Shown piece after piece: positions 1 to 6,474 of a stretch of DNA of 6,577 nt. Position 1 is the first letter of the stretch, and the number at the start of each line of letters is the position of its first letter. Origin of the DNA: Bacillota bacterium (GTDB lineage Bacteria > Bacillota > Clostridia > Oscillospirales > Acutalibacteraceae); assembly GCA_023420245.1 (NCBI GenBank), contig JAEZWL010000083.1, forward strand, positions 1 through 6,577, given 5' to 3'. The notes below the pieces were generated by a model that was not told the origin of the DNA, ran no database searches, and saw nothing but the letters and a program-made list of their open reading frames with translations. The translations under genes and the position numbers were made by a program.

Positions 1-6
1 GGAAAA

Positions 7-822
7 ATGGTTAGGGATATCACGCTCGGGCAGTATTTTCCGGCAAAATCCTTTCTACACCGGCTTGACCCCCGCGTCAAGCTTGTTCTTACCTTCGTTT
101 ATATCGTTCTGATCTTTGTTGCGGCTAATTTTCAAGGTCTGCTGTTGATGGCGGCGCTGATTTTTGGAATCCTGCTGCTTTCGGGCGTTCCCTTAAAGCA
201 GTATTTTAAAAGCTTGAAAGCGATTTTCTTCGTTGTGGTCTTTACCTCGGTGCTGAACCTGTTTTACGGCGGAGGTCATGCGCTCTGGCGCTGGGGCTTT
301 CTTCAGATTACCGACGGCGGCGTATCCAATGCCATTTTTGTTACCATCCGCATTGTCAGCCTGATTCTGTTCAGCTCCGTGCTGACCTTCACCACATCGC
401 CGACCGAGCTGACGGACGCGCTGGAACGGATTATGAAGCCGCTCAAGGTGCTTCACATCCGCGTACATGAAATTGCAATGATGATGACGATCGCGCTCCG
501 CTTTGTGCCTACGCTGCTGGAGGAAACCGACAAGATTATGAGCGCGCAGAAGGCAAGGGGCGCCGATATGGAAAGCGGGGGATTGATGCAGCGCATTCAC
601 GCACTGATTCCGGTCTTAATCCCGCTGTTTGTCTCCTCCTTTCGCCGGGCTTATGATCTCGCGATGGCGATGGAGTGCCGCTGCTACCACGGCGGCGAGG
701 GGTGCACCAAGATGAAGGTGCTCCGCATGACCTCCCGCGACACCATAGCGATGGTCGGTACGCTCGCGGTCTGTGCGGCAGTGGTGTTTTGCAGCGTTTA
801 CTTCCCGGCGGCAATCCGCTGA
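7..822 (+). CDS. ecfT: Energy-coupling factor transporter transmembrane protein EcfT
   Basis: EcfT is the shared membrane scaffold of ECF-type ABC importers. It joins the ATPases EcfA1/EcfA2 to interchangeable substrate-binding S components that take up vitamins or metal ions. The 271-residue product has the family's usual length and opening, with a short soluble N-terminus containing H18-R19-L20-D21-P22-R23 before the first membrane segments (about residues 26-60). Further hydrophobic stretches lie near 70-87, 107-128 and 247-268. The two cytoplasmic coupling motifs that grip the ATPases are visible as A183-R184-G185 and, less canonically, C224-R225-C226 inside AMECRCYHGG. Both arginines are kept. 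The ATG follows a GGAAA at the window edge. The ecfA genes are expected just to the left, outside the window. The stop lies 14 nt before truA, so the two are probably co-transcribed. Identification is secure; the transported substrate cannot be told from EcfT. Confidence 0.95.
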   Translation: MVRDITLGQYFPAKSFLHRLDPRVKLVLTFVYIVLIFVAANFQGLLLMAALIFGILLLSGVPLKQYFKSLKAIFFVVVFTSVLNLFYGGGHALWRWGFLQITDGGVSNAIFVTIRIVSLILFSSVLTFTTSPTELTDALERIMKPLKVLHIRVHEIAMMMTIALRFVPTLLEETDKIMSAQKARGADMESGGLMQRIHALIPVLIPLFVSSFRRAYDLAMAMECRCYHGGEGCTKMKVLRMTSRDTIAMVGTLAVCAAVVFCSVYFPAAIR

Positions 823-823
823 C

Positions 824-828
824 AAGGG
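824..828 (+). promoter_or_regulatory. Ribosome binding site of truA
   Basis: AAGGG sits 8 nt before the ATG at 837. It supports that start over an in-frame ATG at 675, which would lie deep inside ecfT and add 54 residues unlike any TruA N-terminus. Confidence 0.7.
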
Positions 829-836
829 TTGAAGCG

Positions 837-1586
837 ATGAGAAATTTACTTTTGACCATCTCCTATTACGGGGCGAATTACCACGGCTGGCAGATTCAGC
901 AAAACGCGGTCACGGTGCAGCAGGTATTTCAGGAAGCGCTTTTTCAGGTGCTCGGGCAAACGCCGGAGATTAAGGGCTGCAGCCGGACGGATTCCTTTGT
1001 TCACGCCAGGCAGTTCTGTATCAGCCTGAAAACGGAGCACGCCATTCCCTGCGAGCGTCTGGTGGGTGCGCTGAACCATTTTCTGCCCGAGGATATCGCG
1101 GTGCTGGGCTGCCGGGAGGTTTCGCTTGATTTTCACGCCCGGTATTCCTGTGCCGGCAAGGAATATGTTTACCAAATCTGGAACAACCCCATCCGGGACC
1201 CGTTTCTGAACCGCCGTGTTCTGCATTATTGGTACGAGCTGGATGAAAAACGGCTGGGCGAGGCCGCTTCCTTCTATCTGGGCGCGCACGACTTTACTTC
1301 GTTCTGTACGCTCGACGCCCGTGACCGGGGCGACCTGACGCGCACCGTTACCAAAGCCGAGGTAACGCGCGAGGGAGATATGGTTCTGTTCACGGTTGCG
1401 GCAGACGGCTTTCTGTACAATATGGTACGCATCATGGTCGGCACGCTTTTGCGGGTCGCGCAGAAAAAGCTGGAGCCGCCGGATATCAAACGGATTATCG
1501 AGGCAAAGGACAGAGGCGCCGCAGGACCGACGGCTCCGCCTTGCGGCTTATACCTGAACCGGGTTTATTACGAGGATGTGAAATAA
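837..1586 (+). CDS. truA: tRNA pseudouridine(38-40) synthase TruA
   Basis: TruA isomerises uridines 38, 39 and 40 in the anticodon stem-loop of many tRNAs to pseudouridine. The protein is 249 residues, normal for the family, and starts MRNLLLTISYYGANYHGWQIQ, the typical first strand with the Y-x-G-x-x-Y-x-G-W signature. The catalytic aspartate is D52 in GCSRTDSFVHARQF. The flanking R50-T51 and V55-H56-A57 are kept, but the family's usual GAGRTDAGVHA is altered around them. Other family landmarks are FHARYSCAGKEYVYQIWN, FLYNMVRIMVGTLL (RNA- and core-binding region) and the closing APPCGLYLNRVYY. The start at 837 is chosen because it has a Shine-Dalgarno sequence and gives a family-like N-terminus. 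The gene follows ecfT by 14 nt and precedes the next gene by 1 nt. It is a certain TruA-family member; whether it keeps the standard 38-40 specificity is inference. Confidence 0.95.
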   Translation: MRNLLLTISYYGANYHGWQIQQNAVTVQQVFQEALFQVLGQTPEIKGCSRTDSFVHARQFCISLKTEHAIPCERLVGALNHFLPEDIAVLGCREVSLDFHARYSCAGKEYVYQIWNNPIRDPFLNRRVLHYWYELDEKRLGEAASFYLGAHDFTSFCTLDARDRGDLTRTVTKAEVTREGDMVLFTVAADGFLYNMVRIMVGTLLRVAQKKLEPPDIKRIIEAKDRGAAGPTAPPCGLYLNRVYYEDVK

Positions 1587-1587
1587 G

Positions 1588-2826
1588 ATGCCATTGAGCG
1601 GAGAGCGTTACGACACGACAGAAATCGATTTATCCAGGCATCAGGCGCAAACGGAGCGGAAGCGCAAGAAGCGCCGCCGCAGGAAGGAGCGCCGTGTTCC
1701 CGGCTGGGTTTACCGCGTCATCATCATTCTGATACTTTGCGTCGTCGGGATGCTGCTCTGGTTTAACCGCAGCAATCTGACGCCCTCCAACATCGTGGAA
1801 TGGATTCAAACGCAGGTGGTCGGCATGGGCATCGGCGACGGTTATCCGGCTAAGATAAGCGGAACGTCCGTAATGCCGGGCAATTTTAAATCCTCAAACC
1901 GGCAGCTTGTCATCGCGGGGGATACGGAGCTTACGGTCCTCAATACCACGGCAAAGCAGATTTTCAGCCGGCAGCACAGCTTTACCAATCCGGTGCTCAA
2001 GGCAAACGGAACCCGCGCGCTTGTCTATAATTTGGGTGGCAGGGGATATCAGCTGGAGGCGCAGAGCCGAACGCTGGTGAAAAACAATGCCGACCAGAAT
2101 ATTATTGCCGGCGCGCTTGCCTCGAACGGAAACTTCGCGCTGCTTACTGAGGCGGACGGCTACCGGGGCTGCCTGACAGCGTATACCCTTAACAGCCAGA
2201 TCATCTTTCGCTACTGGTTCTCCGATTATTATCCAACCGCAGTGGCGCTGAATCCGCAGGGAACCAAGGCTGTTGTAACGGGCGTTTCCGCACAGGACGG
2301 TGCCCTTGTGTCTGCGGTGTATCTGCTGGATTTCAGCAGAACGGAGACGGTAAAACCATTTGCCGTCTATTCGGAAAACATGATGATCGACGCCTTCTAC
2401 GGTGAGGACGGCACGGTTGTGGCGGTCGGCGACAAAATGACAGCGATCATTAACGCGTCCTCCCGTACCAAGACAAATTTTGATTATCAGGGACTTCTGC
2501 TCTCCGCATATAATGTGGATGGAGGAAGAACCGCACTGAGTCTTTCCCCCTATGCAAACGCGGAAAGCGCCAGACTGGTCGTTCTGGATAAAACCGGTCG
2601 GGCGGCGGTTTCCCTGAATACCCGGCAAAACATAAAATCTGTTTCTCTTTACGGGGATGCGGTTGCCGCTCTCGCAAACGGCAAGGTTGATTTTTATTCC
2701 GCCACTACGGCGGCTTCGCTCGGACGCTGCGACGCGGGCGGCGATGCCAAAGCCATCGCGTTGAACGATGAAAGCTCGGTGTATATTCTTGGTGTTTCCG
2801 AAGTAAGGTTTGGTAAAATCGGGTAA
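1588..2826 (+). CDS. DUF5711-like membrane-anchored beta-propeller-like protein, function unknown
   Basis: The function is unknown. The 412-residue protein has a cytoplasmic N-terminus with a very basic run at about residues 24-36 (12 of 13 are Arg or Lys), then one hydrophobic segment at about 41-59. By the positive-inside rule the remaining 350 residues lie outside the membrane. No lipobox or signal-peptidase site was seen, so this is a type II anchor. The outer domain is rich in short beta strands with repeated pieces that resemble propeller blades, such as LASNGNFALLTEAD (177-190), LNPQGTKAVVTG (221-232), YGEDGTVVAVGD (271-282) and VDGGRTALSLSP (310-321). From memory, this architecture matches the DUF5711 family of clostridial proteins; a profile search was not possible. 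The ATG lies 1 nt after the truA stop with GAGG 12 nt upstream, suggesting translational coupling. It appears to be the last gene of its operon. A structural or sensory role at the cell surface is only a guess. Confidence 0.8.
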   Translation: MPLSGERYDTTEIDLSRHQAQTERKRKKRRRRKERRVPGWVYRVIIILILCVVGMLLWFNRSNLTPSNIVEWIQTQVVGMGIGDGYPAKISGTSVMPGNFKSSNRQLVIAGDTELTVLNTTAKQIFSRQHSFTNPVLKANGTRALVYNLGGRGYQLEAQSRTLVKNNADQNIIAGALASNGNFALLTEADGYRGCLTAYTLNSQIIFRYWFSDYYPTAVALNPQGTKAVVTGVSAQDGALVSAVYLLDFSRTETVKPFAVYSENMMIDAFYGEDGTVVAVGDKMTAIINASSRTKTNFDYQGLLLSAYNVDGGRTALSLSPYANAESARLVVLDKTGRAAVSLNTRQNIKSVSLYGDAVAALANGKVDFYSATTAASLGRCDAGGDAKAIALNDESSVYILGVSEVRFGKIG

Positions 2827-2829
2827 GTT

Positions 2830-2847
2830 TTCCCGGGGAATTTTTTT
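2830..2847 (+). terminator. Weak terminator-like hairpin with T7 tract
   Basis: Four base pairs (TTCC 2830-2833 with GGAA 2837-2840) around a CGG triloop are followed directly by seven T residues at 2841-2847. An alternative pairing is CGGG 2820-2823 with CCCG 2832-2835. It lies 4 nt after the stop of the DUF5711-like gene, the right place for an operon end, but the stem is short, so efficiency is doubtful. Confidence 0.35.
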
Positions 2848-2849
2848 CG

Positions 2850-2872
2850 GAAGATCGCGGCCGCGTGACTTC
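2850..2872. repeat. GC-rich interrupted palindrome
   Basis: GAAG (2850-2853) can pair with CTTC (2869-2872), enclosing a perfect CGCGG/CCGCG palindrome at 2856-2865 that includes a GCGGCCGC octamer. No T tract follows, so it is not a standard intrinsic terminator. It could help RNA folding at the operon end or be coincidental. Confidence 0.35.
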
Positions 2873-2873
2873 T

Positions 2874-2904
2874 TTGCCTCCCGAAGGCAATATAAAATTG
2901 CCTT
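2874..2904. repeat. Three-part inverted repeat overlapping the -35 box, possible operator
   Basis: Three copies of one hexamer alternate in orientation: TTGCCT (2874-2879), AGGCAA (2885-2890) and TTGCCT (2898-2903). The second and third form an 8-bp inverted repeat, AAGGCAAT (2884-2891) and ATTGCCTT (2897-2904), around a 5-nt ATAAA centre. The right arm contains the -35 hexamer of the cvpA promoter, a usual position for a repressor site. As RNA the same 8-bp hairpin, followed by a T-rich tract near 2911-2916, could instead end transcripts from the upstream operon. The regulator, if any, cannot be named. Confidence 0.5.
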
Positions 2905-2926
2905 ATAAATCTTTTTATGATATATT
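2898..2926 (+). promoter_or_regulatory. Sigma-A-type promoter of the cvpA-pgsA operon with extended -10
   Basis: The -35 is TTGCCT (2898-2903), followed by exactly 17 nt, then -10 TATATT (2921-2926) preceded by TG-A at 2918-2920, an extended -10. The surroundings are AT-rich compared with the genes. Transcription should start near 2932-2934, giving a leader of about 35 nt before the GTG at 2968. It is the best promoter match in the window apart from the one for the tRNA. Confidence 0.75.
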
Positions 2927-2956
2927 ATTAGATAGGCATGGATTATGATGTGTGGC

Positions 2957-2963
2957 AGGAGGG
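2957..2963 (+). promoter_or_regulatory. Ribosome binding site that sets the cvpA-like gene start
   Basis: AGGAGGG is a near-perfect Shine-Dalgarno sequence 4-5 nt before GTG at 2968. The in-frame ATG at 2938 lies upstream of it, has no Shine-Dalgarno sequence, and is within a few bases of the predicted transcription start. The GTG is therefore preferred. Confidence 0.75.
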
Positions 2964-2967
2964 TAAA

Positions 2968-3486
2968 GTGGGTACGATACTGGATATCATCTTATGCGTG
3001 GTTGTGCTTTGTTTCATGATCCCCGGCTTCAAAACGGGGCTTGTCCGCTCACTGGTTGGGTTTGTCGGATCAATTATCGCCGTCGCCGCGTCTGTTTTGC
3101 TCGCCAACCGATTGATTCCCTACGTCAGCGCCTTCCTGTTTCATACAGAGTCGCCTGACTTGCTGAATTACGCCATTGCGAGAGTGGCTACCATGGCGCT
3201 GGTGTTCGTCATGTTCCAGATGCTGGTGCGTCTTGTGGCCGGCGTGCTCGACGCCGTGTTCAAGCTGCCTGTGCTTCATCAGACCAACTCACTGCTCGGC
3301 GGTGTGTTCGGCTTGCTGAAGGGCGTGCTCGCGGTATTTATCCTTTGCGCCGTTTTACAGCTTACGCTTCCGCTGATTACGGCAAAATATCCGTCCGTTA
3401 CGCAGAAGAATATCGGTCAGTCCCGCATTTATCAGTATATTTATGTCCATAATCCTGTGTATAAGCTGTTTGAAGCGCAAATTTAG
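2968..3486 (+). CDS. CvpA family membrane protein
   Basis: The product belongs to the CvpA family, small polytopic membrane proteins named after the E. coli colicin V production protein. The biochemical role in Gram-positive bacteria is not settled. With the GTG start the product has 172 residues. It begins MGTILDIILCVVVLCF, the typical family opening, and then G20-F21-K22-T23-G24 after the first helix. Hydrophobic helices fall at about 4-19, 27-47, 68-92 and 108-138, as expected for a four-helix CvpA protein. The stretch NSLLGGVFGLLKGVL (107-121) matches the conserved glycine-rich start of helix 4. The C-terminal 30 residues are polar with several tyrosines. It is the first gene after a strong promoter and is followed 17 nt later by pgsA, suggesting a shared transcript and an envelope role. 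Family assignment is confident. The start at 2968 is favoured over 2938, which would add ten polar residues. Confidence 0.88.
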   Translation: MGTILDIILCVVVLCFMIPGFKTGLVRSLVGFVGSIIAVAASVLLANRLIPYVSAFLFHTESPDLLNYAIARVATMALVFVMFQMLVRLVAGVLDAVFKLPVLHQTNSLLGGVFGLLKGVLAVFILCAVLQLTLPLITAKYPSVTQKNIGQSRIYQYIYVHNPVYKLFEAQI

Positions 3487-3503
3487 TATGAGGTAAATTG
3501 AGA

Positions 3504-4115
3504 ATGAAAAACCGGAATAAGAATATTAATATACCAAACGGACTTTCTGTTTTACGAATCATTCTAGTTGTTCCTTTCATTTATTATTTTAACAATGACA
3601 AAATTTTTCCCGCAGCGGCAGTGCTGGTGGTTTCCGGCATTACCGACCTTTTGGACGGCTGGATTGCCCGCAGGTTTAATCAATTTACCGAGCTGGGTCA
3701 AATGCTGGATCCGCTTTCCGACAAGCTTACCCAGGGCGCAGTCGCTGTCTGCCTCGCGGTAAAACAGCCGGCGCTGATTCCGCTTTTGGCGATATTTATC
3801 GTCAAAGAGATTACGATGGTTGCCGCTGCCTGCATCCTCATTCGCAAGCGTAAAAAGCCCAGCGGTGCCAAATGGTACGGCAAGGTTGCGACCACCCTGT
3901 TTTACGTTTCGTTTACCGTGATCGTCGCGTTAAAGCGAATTTGGGGAATCGAAAACTTTGCGGTTACCGTAACGCTGCTTGCGATTACGGCTGCTTTTAT
4001 GATTTACGCCTTTGTTCAGTACGCCAAAACCTACAGGGATATCTGGCGCTCTGACGACCCAAAATATGCAATGGATATGCATAAGGTAATCAGTAAAAAA
4101 TACGAAAATAAGTAA
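3504..4115 (+). CDS. pgsA: CDP-diacylglycerol--glycerol-3-phosphate 3-phosphatidyltransferase
   Basis: PgsA transfers a phosphatidyl group from CDP-diacylglycerol to sn-glycerol 3-phosphate, giving phosphatidylglycerophosphate and CMP. This is the committed step to phosphatidylglycerol and cardiolipin at the cytoplasmic membrane. The 203-residue protein carries the complete CDP-alcohol phosphotransferase signature: D48, D51-G52, A55-R56, G65, D69 and D73, the residues that bind the metal ions and the cytidine diphosphate group. The N-terminal NIPNGLSVLRI is the usual PgsA opening. Hydrophobic helices follow at about 18-29, 36-48, 75-88, 92-112 and further to residue 175. The ATG at 3504 has TGAGGT about 10 nt upstream. 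A TTG at 3498 is in frame but is less likely. Related enzymes in this superfamily use other alcohols (serine, inositol, cardiolipin synthesis); the opening and length favour glycerol phosphate, but sequence alone does not exclude these. Confidence 0.92.
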   Translation: MKNRNKNINIPNGLSVLRIILVVPFIYYFNNDKIFPAAAVLVVSGITDLLDGWIARRFNQFTELGQMLDPLSDKLTQGAVAVCLAVKQPALIPLLAIFIVKEITMVAAACILIRKRKKPSGAKWYGKVATTLFYVSFTVIVALKRIWGIENFAVTVTLLAITAAFMIYAFVQYAKTYRDIWRSDDPKYAMDMHKVISKKYENK

Positions 4116-4117
4116 GT

Positions 4118-4126
4118 TGATATATT
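4118..4126 (+). promoter_or_regulatory. Possible extended -10 promoter upstream of the Clp ATPase gene
   Basis: TGATATATT just after the pgsA stop is the same 9-mer as the extended -10 of the cvpA promoter (2918-2926). No good -35 lies 17 nt upstream: positions 4098-4103 read AAATAC. Initiation would be near 4133, right before a purine-rich ribosome-binding tract at 4134-4147. It could be a weak or regulated promoter, or a chance match in the 43-nt AT-rich gap. No heat-shock operator of CtsR (GGTCAAA repeats) or CIRCE type was recognised here. Confidence 0.3.
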
Positions 4127-4158
4127 GAATTTTAGGAAGAGAAGAAGTGTTGTAGCCT

Positions 4159-6438
4159 ATGATGTGTTCTAGATGCCATAAGAGACCGGCGGGCGTGTTC
4201 ATCTCGCCTACGGTCGATTCCAAGGAAAGCCGGGGGCTTTGCCTTGTTTGCGCAAAAGAGCTTGGAATCAAGCCTGTAAATGATTTAATGGAAAAAATGG
4301 GGATTACCGAAGAACAAATGGAAGCGATGGAGGCGGAGCTCAACGAGCTCATGTCCACGCAGGAGGACCCACAGGAGGAAGGGGAGAGCGAAGACGGGTT
4401 TGTACCCGGCGGAGCCGCGACCTTCCCGTTTCTTCAAAATATATTCGGCGGCAGCGATAAAGAGCCGGTGCACGGCAGTGAAACTGCAAAAAAAGAGAAA
4501 AAAGAAAAGCCGAAAACCAAACGAAAACATCTGGACTCCTATTGTACCAACCTGACCGCGAAAGCGAAAAAAGGCGAAATAGACGTAATTATCGGGCGTG
4601 AAAAGGAAATCTCGCGCGTCATTCAGATTTTAAGCCGACGCACCAAAAACAATCCCTGCCTCATCGGGGAACCGGGCGTCGGAAAAACCGCCGTAGCGGA
4701 AGGGCTCGCGCTCCGCATCGCGGAGGGAAGCGTACCCGCCCGCCTGAAGAAAAAGGAAATTCATCTCCTCGATTTAACCGCTCTGGTGGCGGGAACGCAG
4801 TTCCGGGGGCAGTTTGAAAGCCGCATCAAGGGCTTGGTGGACGAGGTAAAAGCGGAAGGAAACATCATCCTCTTTATCGACGAGGTACACAACCTTGTGG
4901 GCACAGGGGACGCGGAAGGGTCGATGAACGCCGCTAATATTTTGAAGCCGGCGCTCTCCCGTGGGGAGATTCAGGTAATAGGAGCAACCACTTTTGTGGA
5001 ATACCGCAAATACATTGAAAAGGACGCCGCGCTGGAACGCCGCTTTCAGCCGGTAACGATCGGAGAACCGTCCATTGAAGAAACCGTCGATATCGTGACG
5101 GGAAGTAAATCTTACTGCGAATGCTATCACCGCGTTCGTGTTCCGGAAAAAATTATCCGCCGCGCCGTGGTATTGTCTGAGCGATACATCACAGACCGTT
5201 TTCTGCCCGACAAGGCGATTGACCTGCTCGATGAATCCTGCGCCTGCGCCGCTCTCCGCAACCTGCCCATGGCGGACTATGACACCGCCAGCTTTGAGCT
5301 GGAAAAGCTGAAGGGGCAGGAAGAAGAGATGACCGCCGATGGGATTGAGCCGGACTACGAGAAGCTGGCGGAAATCCGGACGGAGATTTCCCGGCTGGAG
5401 CAAAAGACAAAAGAGCTTGGACCTGCCGCGCTCAGCTCTGAGGTGGAGGAAAAGGACATTGCCAAGGTGATTGAGCTTTGGACGGGGATTCCCGCAAGCA
5501 GAATACAGGAAAACGAGCTGAAAAAGCTTTCTGATATTGAAAACACGCTCAATACTAAGATTATCGGACAGTCGGAAGCGGTTACCGCCGTATCCTCTGC
5601 CATCCGCCGCAGCCGGGTACAGCTCAGCCCGCGCCGCCGCCCGGCCTCGTTCATATTTGTCGGTCCGCCCGGAGTCGGAAAGACGGAGCTGGTCAAGGTG
5701 CTCTCTAAGGAACTGTTTGACACGCCCGAAACCCTGATTCGGTTGGATATGGCTGAATTTATGGAGAAGCACTCGGTCTCCCGTATCATTGGCTCGCCGC
5801 CGGGCTACGTCGGCTACGACGAAGCCGGTCAGGTAACGGAGAAGGTTCGCCGCCGCCCGTATTCCGTGCTGCTGTTTGACGAAATTGAAAAGGCGCACCC
5901 GGATGTGATGAACATTCTTCTCCAGATTCTTGATGAAGGTCGCATTACCGACGCGCACGGGCGCACCGTGAATTTTGAGAATACCGTAATCGTGATGACC
6001 TCCAACGCGGGCAGCGAGAAAAAGGAGGGCACGCTGGGCTTTGCAAAAAGCGAAGCGGATGTGACCAAAGAAAAAGTAATGAAGGCTCTGTCGGACTTTC
6101 TGCGTCCCGAATTCCTCAGCCGGGTAGATGAAATCATTGTCTTCCGGTCTCTCAATACAGACGACTTTGAGTCCATTTCCCACCTTATGCTGGATGAGTA
6201 TGTCGGCACCCTGAAGGAGCGCGGCATTTTGTTAACCTACGATCCCAAAGCCACCCGCTGGCTTGCCGAACACGCGGTGGGCGGCAAGAGCGGTGCCAGA
6301 GACCTGCGGAACCTGATTCGCAAACAGGTAGAGGATAAAATCGCTTCGCTGATTGTGGAAAACCACGACGATGTGATTACCGGCATTTCTGTTACCGCAG
6401 ATGAAAAAGACGGGATACGATTAGACGTTTTAAAATAA
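4159..6438 (+). CDS. clpE: ClpE-type Clp protease ATP-binding subunit (AAA+ unfoldase) with N-terminal zinc finger
   Basis: This is a two-domain Hsp100/Clp unfoldase that threads misfolded or tagged proteins into ClpP, acting in the cytoplasm. Of 759 residues, the first 31 hold a C3-x2-C6...C28-x2-C31 zinc finger like that of ClpE and McsA, in place of the double Clp N-domain of ClpC. A charged linker (about 50-125, acidic then lysine-rich) follows. AAA+ domain 1 has Walker A GEPGVGKT (170-177), pore loop GTQFRGQFE (212-220), Walker B ILFIDE (237-242), sensor 1 near IGATT (274-278) and arginines R294-R295. A short UVR-like coiled coil spans about 378-421. Domain 2 has Walker A GPPGVGKT (502-509), pore loop GYVGY (549-553), Walker B VLLFDE (570-575), TSNAG (614-618), R655 and sensor 2 GARD (712-715). 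An LGF tripeptide (626-628) fits the ClpP-docking loop. A stop codon at 4153 rules out an earlier start. ClpE versus a ClpC-like name rests on the N-terminus. Confidence 0.9.
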   Translation: MMCSRCHKRPAGVFISPTVDSKESRGLCLVCAKELGIKPVNDLMEKMGITEEQMEAMEAELNELMSTQEDPQEEGESEDGFVPGGAATFPFLQNIFGGSDKEPVHGSETAKKEKKEKPKTKRKHLDSYCTNLTAKAKKGEIDVIIGREKEISRVIQILSRRTKNNPCLIGEPGVGKTAVAEGLALRIAEGSVPARLKKKEIHLLDLTALVAGTQFRGQFESRIKGLVDEVKAEGNIILFIDEVHNLVGTGDAEGSMNAANILKPALSRGEIQVIGATTFVEYRKYIEKDAALERRFQPVTIGEPSIEETVDIVTGSKSYCECYHRVRVPEKIIRRAVVLSERYITDRFLPDKAIDLLDESCACAALRNLPMADYDTASFELEKLKGQEEEMTADGIEPDYEKLAEIRTEISRLEQKTKELGPAALSSEVEEKDIAKVIELWTGIPASRIQENELKKLSDIENTLNTKIIGQSEAVTAVSSAIRRSRVQLSPRRRPASFIFVGPPGVGKTELVKVLSKELFDTPETLIRLDMAEFMEKHSVSRIIGSPPGYVGYDEAGQVTEKVRRRPYSVLLFDEIEKAHPDVMNILLQILDEGRITDAHGRTVNFENTVIVMTSNAGSEKKEGTLGFAKSEADVTKEKVMKALSDFLRPEFLSRVDEIIVFRSLNTDDFESISHLMLDEYVGTLKERGILLTYDPKATRWLAEHAVGGKSGARDLRNLIRKQVEDKIASLIVENHDDVITGISVTADEKDGIRLDVLK

Positions 6439-6474
6439 ATTATGACATTTGGCTGGATTCCCTCAATTTAACCA

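Noticed and set aside
675..836. 54-codon upstream extension of truA
   Set aside because: It overlaps ecfT in another frame, has no Shine-Dalgarno sequence and does not resemble a TruA N-terminus. The ATG at 837 does.
1894..2628. A 244-codon open frame on the minus strand
   Set aside because: It is antisense to the DUF5711-like gene, with no recognisable domain and a His/Arg-rich composition typical of shadow frames.
3498..3503. TTG start for pgsA, two codons before the ATG
   Set aside because: It is only about 4 nt from the GAGG element, and a better-spaced ATG follows immediately at 3504.
4336..4350. Two GAGCTC palindromes separated by AAC
   Set aside because: They encode the repeated E-L in AELNELM of the Clp N-terminal region. 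Codon repetition is a sufficient explanation.
4774..6183. A 469-codon open frame on the minus strand
   Set aside because: It lies entirely inside the Clp ATPase gene, whose plus-strand motifs are unmistakable. The minus-strand translation has no recognisable domain and is a by-product of codon bias.
6439..6474. Search for a terminator between the Clp gene and the tRNA promoter
   Set aside because: The stretch is AT-rich, but no stem of useful length followed by a T tract could be found.
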